Of a DNA stretch of 64,000 bases, positions 54,150 through 64,000 are shown piece by piece (within the stretch, counting starts at the first letter, position 1; each line of letters starts with the position of its first letter). Below the pieces are notes generated by a model, which did not search any database, was not told the DNA's origin, and saw only the letters and a program-made list of their open reading frames with translations. The DNA is from Dicyema japonicum. Taxonomy: Eukaryota > Dicyemida > Rhombozoa > Dicyemidae. The position numbers were made by a program, and so were the translations under genes. The stretch lies in NCBI GenBank assembly GCA_011109175.1, contig RDEW01000054.1:108074-172073 (forward strand). Reading direction: 5' to 3'.

Positions 54150-55918
54150 ATTATGAAAAAAATGTTCTTGACGTGTTATCTTGTGTCTCACCAGATAAGG
54201 TGTCACCCATTCCGGAAAAAAACAAAAAGAGCCATCAACTTCTCCTCACCTCTTGAGGGTTCCCGTAAATTATGTGCTTCCGAATCCGTCTTGTGTCATC
54301 ATTGTTGTAGACTTTTGATCCTGCTATGTTGCCACATTGAAACAAACCCTGGTCCACGCAGAGAATTAATAATTCTACAACTAAATAAAAATGAAATTAA
54401 AAGGAAGATCCTGGAACTTCGAGCTGACCTTGCTCTCATCCTCTACGCCAACACCCTCTTTCCCGGGAAACACATTAATCAGTAAGGACCTTCAGGGAAG
54501 ACCAGGTGGAGGACTACTCACAATAATAAAGAATGGTACCTTTCATTGACGCGAGTCGACGGTACTCAGTTCTTTTGGACTCAGACGATACCATGGAGCA
54601 TATCACCATCAAAATGGAGCTGTACTCGTCTTTTTTGATTAACTTGATTAACAAAATAAAAGTATCAACCAGAGAATAAAAGACCATCAGGATCAGAGGT
54701 AAAGTTAGCTAATGAATCGCATTAACGGGAAAAGTTCACCTTATCAATTTTGGAAAACATTAAAACAAATTAAATCAGAGTTGGAAAATGCGAATGGAAC
54801 CTGTAACTTTTCTCCAGACCATATTTGTCATATACGCCCTAATCTACTAATGAAACATTACGCTGCGATCAGCTTCAAGAAATTCTCTAAACAACTGGAT
54901 ACCAACTACGTGGCCGCAAACCGAAAAATGAACCTTACCAGAACTATTCTCAGACAAGCAGGGTCTCAGAGGTAATCGCCGGATTAAAGAACTCACGGGC
55001 CTGCGCCCAGACAAAGTATCTTTAATCACCTAAAACACATAAGCAAATACGCAATTAGCTACCTAAGGAAATTTTTAACCTGTCCGTTAACTGACCAAAT
55101 ATGGAAAATATCACTCCAATTCATAAAGCCGGAGAACCAAAAGGAGATCCCAGTTCATAAAAACCAATCTCATTGGCCTTCACTATATCAAATGTGTTGG
55201 AAAAGTTGATCCTATCTGAAATTACTCTTCCTTAACTCAACCCAATTTCCAACACGGATTCCGTTCTGGAAGATCAACCAAGACTTTCTTATCAAGAAAA
55301 GGGGAGATTAACATTAGTACAAGCTTCTCCAACACTTTAGAAAATGCTCAAGTTATGGAGACAGGCTTAAGGGCTTTTTTTCCTTACATTAATTAGTTAT
55401 GACTAGGACAACCAGAATATTTGCAATTTTTATAATAATAATTGCAAAAGAAATGATTGTAAAAATTGCATTATATAACGAAAATCAAAATCATTTATTG
55501 TAATAAGAAATTAAATATTCCTGAACATTTTCATGTTTAAAGCTTCGATTTTAAGTAAGAATTTTCGTCAAAAGAGATATCATCCCATTTTCAACTGAGG
55601 CTGAGCTTTTGCAACAATTTCGAAGGTGTGATTAAATTTCTGGTGAAATATTTTTATTTGAGAAATCAAGAATACTTAGTATCCCAGATTTTTAAATATT
55701 TTTTGATATATATTTATATATTGCACCGATCAGAAGAAAATTCTATGGTGTTCAGATCTGCATAACATTTTAAATTGAATAATCAAGTAGTTAGGTATTT
55801 GAAAATCATGTCAATTAAAATCAAACAGTTTTGCTGATTTCTGTTAAACATGAAAACAAAGCGGGAATACTAACTGATTTTTGTCAAAAATAATTTAAAA
55901 ATCGAAACATTTTTGAAT
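54150..55918 (+). mobile_element. 2A-type LINE remnant, copy 3 (longest), with empty RLE-LINE target site
   Basis: Begins with the shared leader (CTCACCAGATAAGGTGTCACC, less the first base), then the ORF 54153-54485 with the 2A-like motif and endonuclease start. Endonuclease pieces (GRPGGGLLTIIKNGTFH) and an RT region at 54780-55330 follow in several frames (same motifs as 13820-14460). The AT-rich 3' part runs to ~55915. At 55427/55428 the sequence is uninterrupted where the left arm has the 2.9-kb RLE LINE. The clade is APE-type, CR1/L2/RTE-like, not further resolved. Confidence 0.7.
54291..54356 (+). other. 2A-like ribosome-skipping motif before a LINE endonuclease
   Basis: Codons 54324-54356 encode LCCHIETNPGP, preceded by hydrophobic CRLLIL. 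The canonical consensus is D-V/I-E-x-N-P-G-P; here the first D is H. The endonuclease start (ELIILQLN) follows within four residues, so cleavage would release ORF2-type protein from the N-terminal peptide. The same motif occurs on the minus strand at ~44930-44960. Confidence 0.6.
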
Positions 55919-57550
55919 AATAAATCACAATGTAATATAGAAATCAGCTATAATTTATACTAATTCGTGAGTTGTGTCCAACAACGTTGATACCTCTGAT
56001 GATTCGAAATCATAATGTATTCCAATAAAGAATTAATGAATCATTATAAAAATACTCAGTTAAAAGGGTAGCAGCTTTAATGGAAACCGATTGGCAAGAC
56101 GTATCCAATAACGATTATATTTAAGAGTTTATCACGACTCACTAATGGATTCTACTAATATTGAAAGCAATTCTAGTCCATTTTCCGACATTGCTCGAAT
56201 TATCACTCACAAATCCAGGAAAACATCATCTGGGGTGCTCAGAGTATCGCATCATCAGATTACATAACGAACGGAGAGCTTGGTGATTTCTCTATTGCAA
56301 GACAAAACAATATGAGTCTAAGTAAATCTCCATGTCGGTGTATGTCTAATTTTTCTGTCTGAAAGTAAATATTGGGCCTTTGTCTCGCCTTCTTGATGTT
56401 TTCAATGTATTTTTCCCAGTCAGTGCTTTTTAAACAAATATTGAAATGAAGATCATGTGGTCGTTGTCAGTTGTTCTCCTTTGGTAGGACGTGCATCATT
56501 TTGCAGGTGTTAATCAGACTTTCGGTAGATAATGTAGTCGACTTGATTATAAATATTCACGCTCTACCCGACAGAGCTTATTCTTGTCAGCTCCAAGTCG
56601 TGTTGTGGCAAGCTGAGTGCGTGAAAGCCGTGTTGCATTTAAATCTCCCCAACAAAGACAAGGGACAAGGATCATTATTAGAGTATGTTTTTAATAGTTC
56701 TGATTAGAATTCCTCGAGTCATCGAGATTCTTGATTCCTCGTCCACATTGTGGATGATGACATTTACACAGTAAAGAGATTTTGGACGAATATAGTGTAT
56801 TTAGTTTGACATGTAGGACACATATCGGTCGTTGACTCTCCAATAGCGATGTACTTTATTGAGGTAATCCACGTCCATGCGTAGTGCTTGCATTCAGTTG
56901 GGAGAGAATCAGTCGTGTAACAGCTTCTAATGGAGACCGATTTGCTTGAAATAATCATATCACAATTATCTTCTCGAGTCTACAAGAATTATAAAAGTAG
57001 TAATATTTAAAGGTGCTTAAATGAATACTTATTCGCAGTATACATAATAATAAAGTTGGTACATATAGTCGATCGTAATAAAAAAATGTTTGTATAATTA
57101 GTATTTATGGTAAAATGATTTGAATGTAGTTCGTCATTTTTCAGTCAATCAATCATTAATGGTTTCAAATTATATAGAAAAAAAGCTCAACGGACAAGAA
57201 AACAAGGATCAAACCCTAATTGATAAAAAAATAAGCAATTATTAACAAAAAGTTTGTAGAAATTTAGTCGAACCCATTCACAGATATATATAAAAAAAGA
57301 GAATAACTCGAGTAATATGGATAGCTGATCTAATTGGTTGCAATATGCAAATCATCTCCTTCAACGATTGTACTTTCAGTCTATAATGAATAAAAATTAA
57401 CTCTTCTAGTATAGAAATCAGCTATAATTTGATAATAATTTGCAAGTTAGTGTCCAACAACGTTGATACCTCTAATAAATTCGAAATCAAATGGAAGCCG
57501 ATAATAAAAAATCATTATAAAAATACTCAGTTAAAAGGGTAGCAGCTTTA

Positions 57551-57739
57551 ATGGAAACCGATTGGCAAGACGTATCCAATAACGATTATATTTTAAGAGT
57601 TTATCACGACTCACTAATGGATTCTACTAATATTGAAAGCAATTCTAGTCCATTTTCCGACATTGCTCGAATTATCACTCACAAATCCAGGAAAACATCA
57701 TCTGGGGTGCTCAGTGTATCGCATCATCAGATTACATAA
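57551..57739 (+). other. 62-codon ORF inside array unit 2, of uncertain coding status
   Basis: METDWQDVSNNDYILRV...FSDIARIITHKSRKTS is hydrophilic and protein-like, with an ATG, but it is open only in unit 2. Unit 1 has a stop from a one-base loss, and in units 3-5 the 440-bp block and small indels interrupt it. No homologue recognised. It may be a fossil gene fragment embedded in the unit. Confidence 0.25.
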
Positions 57740-57931
57740 CGAACGGAGAGGCTTGGTGATTTCTCTATTGCAAGATAAAACAATATGAGTCTAAGTAAAT
57801 CTCCATGTCGGTGTATGTCTAATTTTTCTGTCTGAAAGTAAATATTGGGCATTTGTCTCGCCTTCTTGATGTTTTCAATGTATTTTTCCCAGTCAGGTGC
57901 TTTTTTAAACAAATATTGAAATGAAGATCAT

Positions 57932-58171
57932 GTGGTCGTTGTCAGTTGTTCTCCTTTGGTAGGAACGTGCATCATTTTGCAGGTGTTAATCAGACTTTCG
58001 GCAGATAATGTAGTCGACTTAATTATAAATATTCACTCTCTACCCGACAGAGCTTATTCTTGTCAGCTCCAAGTCGTGTTGTGGCAAGCTGAGAGCGTGA
58101 AAGCCGTGTTGCATTCAAATCTCCCCCAACAAAGACAAGGGACAAGGATCATTATTAGAGTATGTTTTTAA
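57932..58171 (+). other. Array-unit ORF (79 codons in units 2 and 3), uncertain
   Basis: Open in unit 2 (57932-58171) and unit 3 (59853-60092), shifted in unit 1 (56471-56707), and interrupted by a TGA in units 4 and 5 (GTGTTAATCTGA). It includes a 24-bp GT...CAG segment of the same length as true introns. It starts with GTG, not ATG, in this frame. No domain recognised; conservation of the DNA is expected from array homogenisation and is not evidence for coding. Confidence 0.2.
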
Positions 58172-58174
58172 TAG

Positions 58175-58335
58175 TTCTGATTAGAATTCCTCGAGTTCAT
58201 CGAGATTCTTGATTCCTCGTCCACATTGTGGATGATGACATTTATGACAGTAAAGAGACTTTTGGACGAATATAGTGTATTTAGTTTGACATGTAGGACA
58301 CATATTCGGTCGTTGACTCTCCAATAGCGATGTAC
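58175..58335 (-). other. Zinc-ribbon-like segment on the minus strand of the array unit, uncertain
   Basis: The minus frame reads MCPTCQTKYTIFVQKSLYCHKCHHPQCGRG, then LDELEEF and a stop. CxxC...CxxCxxxxC spacing suggests a small zinc-binding module. It is present in units 2-5 and broken in unit 1. There is no upstream ATG in frame, so an exon would have to be spliced to something else. I would not assign a function. Confidence 0.25.
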
Positions 58336-61300
58336 TTTATTGAGGTAATCCACGTCCATGCGTAGTGCTTGCATTCAGTTGGGAAGAGAATCAGTCGTGT
58401 AACAGCTCTAATGGAGACCGATTTGCTTGAAATAATCATATAACAATTATCTTCTCGAGTCTACAAGAATTATAAAAGTAGTAATATTTAAAGGTGCTTA
58501 AATGAATACTTATTCGCAGTATACATAATAATAAAGTTGGTACTATATAAGTCGATCGTAATAAAAAATGGTTTGTATAATTAGTATTATGGTAAAATGA
58601 TTGAATGTAGTTCGTCATTTTTCAGTCAATCCAATCATTAATGGTTTTAAATTATATAGAAAAAAAGCTCACGGACAAGAAAAAAGGATCAAACCCTAAT
58701 TGATAAAAAAATAAGCAATTATTAACAAAAAAGTTTGTAGAAATATAGTCGAACCCATTCACAGATATATATAAAAAAAGAGAATAAACTCGAGTAATAT
58801 GGATAGCTGATCTAATTGGTTGCAATATGCAAATCATCTCCTTCAACGATTGTACTTTCAGTCTATAATGAATAAAAATTAACTCTTCTAGTATAGAAAT
58901 CAGCTATAATTGATAATAATTTGCAAGTAGTGTCCAACAACGTTGATACCTCTAATAAATTCGAAATCAAAATGGAAGCCGATAATAAAAAATCATCATA
59001 AAAAGACTCAGTTAAAAGGGTAGCAGCTCTAATGGAAACCGATTGGCAAGACGTATCCAATAACGATTATACTTTAAAGTTTATCACGACTCACTAATGG
59101 ATTCTCGTAATATTTATAGCAGCTCAATAAACTCAAGTTATAAGGATGCTATATAAGGATCACAACTCTAATAGATTCTCACTAGCATCGTGTCTTTCTT
59201 CCATGAGTAATTTTTGCAGATCGAACCATCAATGAAGAAACGCTCCGCTGTCGACGAATGATCCCGTTAATCTTTTGCGATTTGGTCACACTGGGCAAAA
59301 GACATTTGCAAGCTGCTATAGTTTGAGACTGTTATTCAGAAGATATAATGACGTATGCATGTAAAGTATACACAAGCGGTCCAGAGTATTTATGAATAAC
59401 AGTCGTTTTTCACGTAAAGCGTTTCAAATTGCATTTATGATGATAATGGATCCGAGGAATATAAGGTTTTGATAATGTGTAAATTTATGAAAGACGAAAA
59501 AGCTTTCGAACACTTCTTTTCTGAAAGTCCGCAATTATAGATTTCGCACGTAGAGTAAGTAAATTCTAGTCCATTTTCCGACATTGCTCGAATTATCACT
59601 CACAAATCCAGGAAAACATCATTTGGGGTGCTCAGAGTATCGCATCATCAGATTACATAACGAACGGAGAGGCTTGGTGATTTCTCTATTGCAAGACAAA
59701 ATAATATGAGTCTAAGTAAATCTTCATGTCGGTGTATGTCTAATTTTTCTATCTGTAAGTAAATGTTGGGCCTTTGTCTCGCCTTCTTGATGTTTTCAAT
59801 GTATTATTCCCAGTCAGATGCTTTTTTATACAAATATTGAAATGAAGATCATGTGGTCGTTGTCAGTTGTTGTCCTTTGGTAGGAACGTGCATCATTTTG
59901 CAGGTGTTAATCAGACTTTCGGTTGATAATGTAGTCGACTTGTTTATAAATATTCACGCTCTACCCGACAGAGCTTATTCTTGTGAGCTCCACGTCGTGT
60001 TGTGGCAAGCTGAGTGCGTGAAAGCACTGTTGCATTCAAATCTCATCCAACAAAGACAAGGGACAAGGATCATTATTAGAGTATGTTTTTAATAGTTCTG
60101 ATTAGAATTCCTCGAGTTCATCGGGATTCTTGATTCCTCGTCCACATTGTGGATGATGACATTTATGACAGTAAAGAGACTTTTGGACGAATATAGTGTA
60201 TTTAGTTTGACATGTAGGACACATATTCGGTCGTTGACTCTCCAATAGCGAGGTACTTTATTGAGGTAATCCACGTCCATGCGTAGTGCTTGCATTCAGT
60301 TGGGAAGAGAATCAGTCGGGTAACAGCTCTAATGGAGACCGATTTGCTTGAAATAATCATATAACGATTATCTTCTCGAGTCTACAAGAATTATAAAAGT
60401 AGTAATATTTAAAGGTGCTTAAATGAATACTTATTCGCAGTATACATAATAATAAAGTTGGTACTATATAAGTCGATCGTAATAAAAAATGGTTTGTATA
60501 ATTAGTATTATGGTAAAATGATTGAATGTAGTTCGTCATTTTTCAGTCAATCCAATCATTAATGGTTTCAAATTATATAGAAAAAAAGCTCACGGACAAG
60601 AAAAAAGGATCAAACCCTAATTGATAAAAAAATAAGCAATTATTAACAAAAAAGTTTGTAGAAATATAGTCGAACCCATTCACAGATATATATAAAAAAA
60701 GAGAATAAACTCGAGTAATATGGATAGCTGATCTAATTGGTTGCAATATGCAAATCATCTCCTTCAACGATTGTACTTTCAGTCTATAATGAATAAAAAT
60801 TAACTCTTCTAGTATAGAAATCAGCTATAATTGATAATAATTTGCAAGTAGTGTCCAACAACGTTGAGACCTCTAATAAATTCGAAATCAAAATGGAAGC
60901 CGATAATAAAAAATCATCATAAAAAGACTCAGTTAAAAGGGTAGCAGCTCTAATGGAAACCGATTGGCAAGACGTATCCAATAACGATTATACTTTAAAG
61001 TTTATCACGACTCACTAATGGATTCTCGTAATATTTATAGCAGCTCAATAAACTCACTCAAGTATATAAGGATCACAACTCTAATAGATTCTCACTAGCA
61101 TCGTGTATTTCTTCCATGAGTAATTTTTGCAGATCGAACCATCAATGAAGATACGCTCCGATGTCGACGAATGATCCCGTTAATCTTTTGCGATTTGGTC
61201 ACACTGGGCAAAAGACATTTGCAAGCTGCTATAGTTTGAGACTGTTATTCAGAAGATATAATGACGTATGCATGTAAAGTATACACAAGCGGTCCAGGGT

Positions 61301-64000
61301 ATTTATGAATAACAGTCGTTTTTCACGTATAGCGTTTCAAATTGCATTTATGATGATAATGGATCCGAGGAATATAAGGTTTTGATAATGTGTAAATTTA
61401 TGAAAGACGAAAAAGCTTTCGAACACTTCTTTTCTGAAAGTCCGCAATTATAGATTTCGCACGTAGAGTAAGTAAATTCTAGTCCATTTTCCGACATTGC
61501 TCGAATTATCACTCACAAATCCAGGAAAACATCATTTGGGGTGCTCAGAGGATCGCATCATCAGATTACATAACGAACGGAGAGGCTTGGTGATTTCTCT
61601 ATTGCAAGACAAAACAATATGAGTCTAAGTAAATCTTCATGTCATTGTATGTCTAATTTTTCTGTCTGTAAGTAAATATTGGGCCTTTGTCTCGCCTTCT
61701 TGATGTTTTCAATGTATTTTTCCCAGTCAGGTGCTTTTTTAAACAAATATTGAAATGAAGATCATGTGGTCGTTGTCAGTTGTTCTCCTTTGGTAGGAAC
61801 GTGCATCATTTTGCAGGTGTTAATCTGACTTTCGGCAGATAATGTAGTCGACTTGATTATAAATATTCACGCTCTACCGGACAGAGCTTATTCTTGTCAG
61901 CTCCAAGTCGTGTTGTGGCAAGCTGAGTGCGTGAAAGCCGTGTTGCATTCAAATCTCCCCCAACAAAGACAAGGGACAAGGATCATTATTAGAGTATGTT
62001 TTTAATAGTTTGATTAGAATTCCTCGAGTTCATCGAGATTCTTGATTCCTCGTCCACATTGTGGATGATGACATTTATGACAGTAAAGAGACTTTTGGAC
62101 GAATATAGTGTATTTAGTTTGACATGTAGGACACATATTCGGTCGTTGACTCTCCAATAGCGATGTACTTTATTGAGGTAATCGACGTCCATGCGTAGTG
62201 CTAGCATTCAGTTGGGAAGAGAATCAGTCGGGTAACAGCTCTAATGGAGACCGATTTGCTTGAAATAATCATATAACTATTATCTTCTCGAGTCTACAAG
62301 AATTATAAAAGTAGTAATATTTAAAGGTGCTTAAATGAATACTTATTCGCAGTATACATAATAATAAAGTTGGTACTATATAAGTCGTTCGTAATAAAAA
62401 ATGGTTTGTATAATTAGTATTATGGTAAAATGATTGAATGTAGTTCGTCACTTTTTCAGTCAATCCAATCATTAATAGTTTCAAATTATATAGAAAAAAA
62501 GCTCAACGGACAAGAAAAAAGGATCAAACCCTAATAGATAAAAAAATAAGCAATTATTAACAAAAAAGTATGTACAAATATAGTCGAACCCATTCACAGA
62601 TATATATAAAAAAAGAGAATAAACTCGATTAATATGGATAGCTGATCTAATTGGTTGCAATATGCAAATAATCTCCTTCAACGATTGTACTTTCAGTCTA
62701 TAATGAATAAAAATTAACTCTTCTAGTATAGAAATCAGCTATAATTGATAATAATTTGCAAGTAGTGTCCAACAACGTTGATACCTCTAATAAATTCGAA
62801 ATCAAAATGGAAGCCGATAATAAAAAATCATCATAAAAAGACTCAGTTAAAAGGGTAGCAGCTCTAATTGAAACCGATTGGCAAGACGTATCCAATAACG
62901 ATTATACTTTAAAGTTTATCACGACTCACTAATGGATTCTCGTAATATTTATAGCAGCTCAATAAACTCAAGTTATAAGGATCACAACTCTAATAGATTC
63001 TCACTAGCATCGTGTATTTCTTCCATGAGTAATTTTTGCAGATCGAACCATCAATGAAGATACGCTCCGATGTCGACGAATGATCCCGTTAATCTTTTGC
63101 GATTTGGTCACACTGGGCAAAAGACATTTGCAAGCTGCTATAGTTTGAGACTGTTATTCAGAAGATATAATGACGTATGCATGTAAAGTATACACAAGCG
63201 GTCCAGGGTATTTATGAATAACAGTCGTTTTTCACGTAAAGCGTTTCAAATTGCATTTATGATGATAATGGATCCGAGGAATATAAGGTTTTCATCATGT
63301 GTAAATTTACGAAAGACGAAAAAGCTTTCGAACACTTCTTTTCTGAAAGTTTGCAATTATAGATTTCGCATGTAGAGAATGTAAATTCTAGTCCATTTTC
63401 CGACATTGCTCGAATTATCACTCACAAATCCAGGAAAACATCATCTGGGGTGCTCAGAGGATCGCATCATCAGATTACATAACGAACGGAGAGGCTTGGT
63501 GATTTCTCTATTGCAAGACAAAACAATATGAGTCTAAGTAAATCTCCATCTCGTTGTATGTCTAATTTTTCAGTCTGAAAGTAAATATTGGGCCTTTCTC
63601 TCGCCTACTTGATGTTTTCAATGTATTTTTCCCAGTCAGGTGTTTTTTAAACAAATATTGAAATGAAGATCATGTGGTCGTTGTCAGTTGTTCTCCTTTG
63701 GTAGGAACGTGCATCATTTTGCAGGTGTTAATCTGACTTTCGGCAGATAATGTAGTCGACTTGATTATAAATATTCACTCTCTACCCGACAGAGCTTATT
63801 CTTGTCAGCTCCAAGTCGTGTTGTGGCAAGCTGAGAGCGTGAAAGCCGTGTTGCATTCAAATCTCCCCCAACAAAGACAAGGGACAAGGATCATTATTAG
63901 AGTATGTTTTTAATAGTTTGATTAGAATTCCTCGAGTTCATCGAGATTCTTGATTCCTCGTCCACATTGTGGATGATGACATTTATGACAGTAAAGAGAC

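Larger units (their letters stand above)
55936..64000. repeat. Tandem array of ~1.48-kb and ~1.92-kb units, running off the window
   Basis: Using the landmark TATAGAAATCAGCTATAATT, units start at 55936, 57410, 58892, 60813 and 62727 (periods 1474, 1482, 1921, 1914; the last is partial). The long units carry an extra ~440-bp block (for example ~59100-59565) absent from the first two. Units are highly similar, differing by small indels and substitutions. Each has two copies of a CTCTAATGGAAACCGAT-like motif. No rRNA, tRNA or known snRNA was found in the unit. Confidence 0.93.

Noticed and set aside
58436-58618. Repeated minus-strand 60-66 codon ORFs in each array unit
   Set aside because: Low-complexity Tyr/Ile/Leu/Phe-rich translations of AT-rich DNA, broken differently in different units.
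59090-59240. snRNA or spliced-leader RNA gene in the array (AATTTTTG Sm-like site after CATGAGT)
   Set aside because: No spliced-leader-like donor, stem or conserved snRNA core found around it; an AT-rich Sm-like octamer is expected by chance.
55936-64000. 5S rRNA, tRNA or IGS content in the tandem unit
   Set aside because: No 5S core, tRNA A/B boxes or rRNA conserved blocks seen on either strand.
1-64000. Prokaryotic, microsporidian or viral origin
   Set aside because: Spliceosomal introns in every host gene, diverse LINE/hAT/pogo/Ginger elements, and NAA25, BUB-type and huntingtin genes point to an animal-type eukaryote.
1-64000. CRISPR array
   Set aside because: No short regularly spaced direct repeats; the repeats present are transposon copies and a kilobase-scale tandem array.

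Overview
The window is nuclear DNA from an AT-rich eukaryote with extremely small spliceosomal introns (about 22-31 bp, GT...AG, usually ending TTTTAG or TTTAAG). It is densely filled with LINEs, cut-and-paste transposons and their debris. The host genes I can recognise are animal-type: huntingtin, NAA25, a BUB1/BUBR1-like checkpoint protein, a mitoribosomal mS38 (AURKAIP1-like) protein and an F-box protein. Together with the tiny introns and a divergent 28S fragment, this best fits a reduced animal parasite such as a dicyemid mesozoan. That placement is inference, not proof.

Layout. 1-13.6 kb: LINE and pogo remnants at the left edge, then small host genes (mS38 at 3.6-4.1 kb, a proline-rich ORF near 5.6 kb, an F-box gene and an overlapping hypothetical gene at 9.1-10.1 kb, a possible 46-residue ORF at 10.2 kb, the BUB1/BUBR1-like gene at 11.8-13.6 kb). 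13.8-24.9 kb: left arm of a large inverted repeat, made of nested mobile elements. A GC-richer PHD+RT+restriction-like-endonuclease LINE sits inside an older 2A-peptide LINE. A pogo-like element with a TA duplication contains a second TIR-bounded element, which in turn holds R1/jockey-type LINEs and a 28S rRNA fragment. 24.9-37.3 kb: spacer between the arms with a CGGBP1-like ORF, hAT debris, a Ginger-type transposon (complete TIRs, 5-bp duplication) inside a LINE, the host gene NAA25, and three more decayed LINEs. 37.3-45.1 kb: right arm, the same nest in reverse orientation with its own deletions. 45.2-54.0 kb: a compact huntingtin gene. 54.15-55.9 kb: a third copy of the 2A LINE remnant, which preserves the empty target site of the RLE LINE. 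55.9-64.0 kb: a tandem array with two ~1.48-kb units followed by ~1.92-kb units, running off the window.

The host genes have no evident common pathway. Most of the rest can be read as an insertion history: 2A LINE, then RLE LINE into it; pogo, then the TIR composite into pogo; a LINE, then Ginger into it; and an inverted segmental duplication of the whole nest. The observations most worth follow-up are the miniaturised huntingtin between inverted element copies, 2A-like motifs directly before the endonuclease in two LINE families, the 28S fragment inside a TIR-bounded element, the two TGTCAC-type TIR elements with exact target duplications, and the tandem array.
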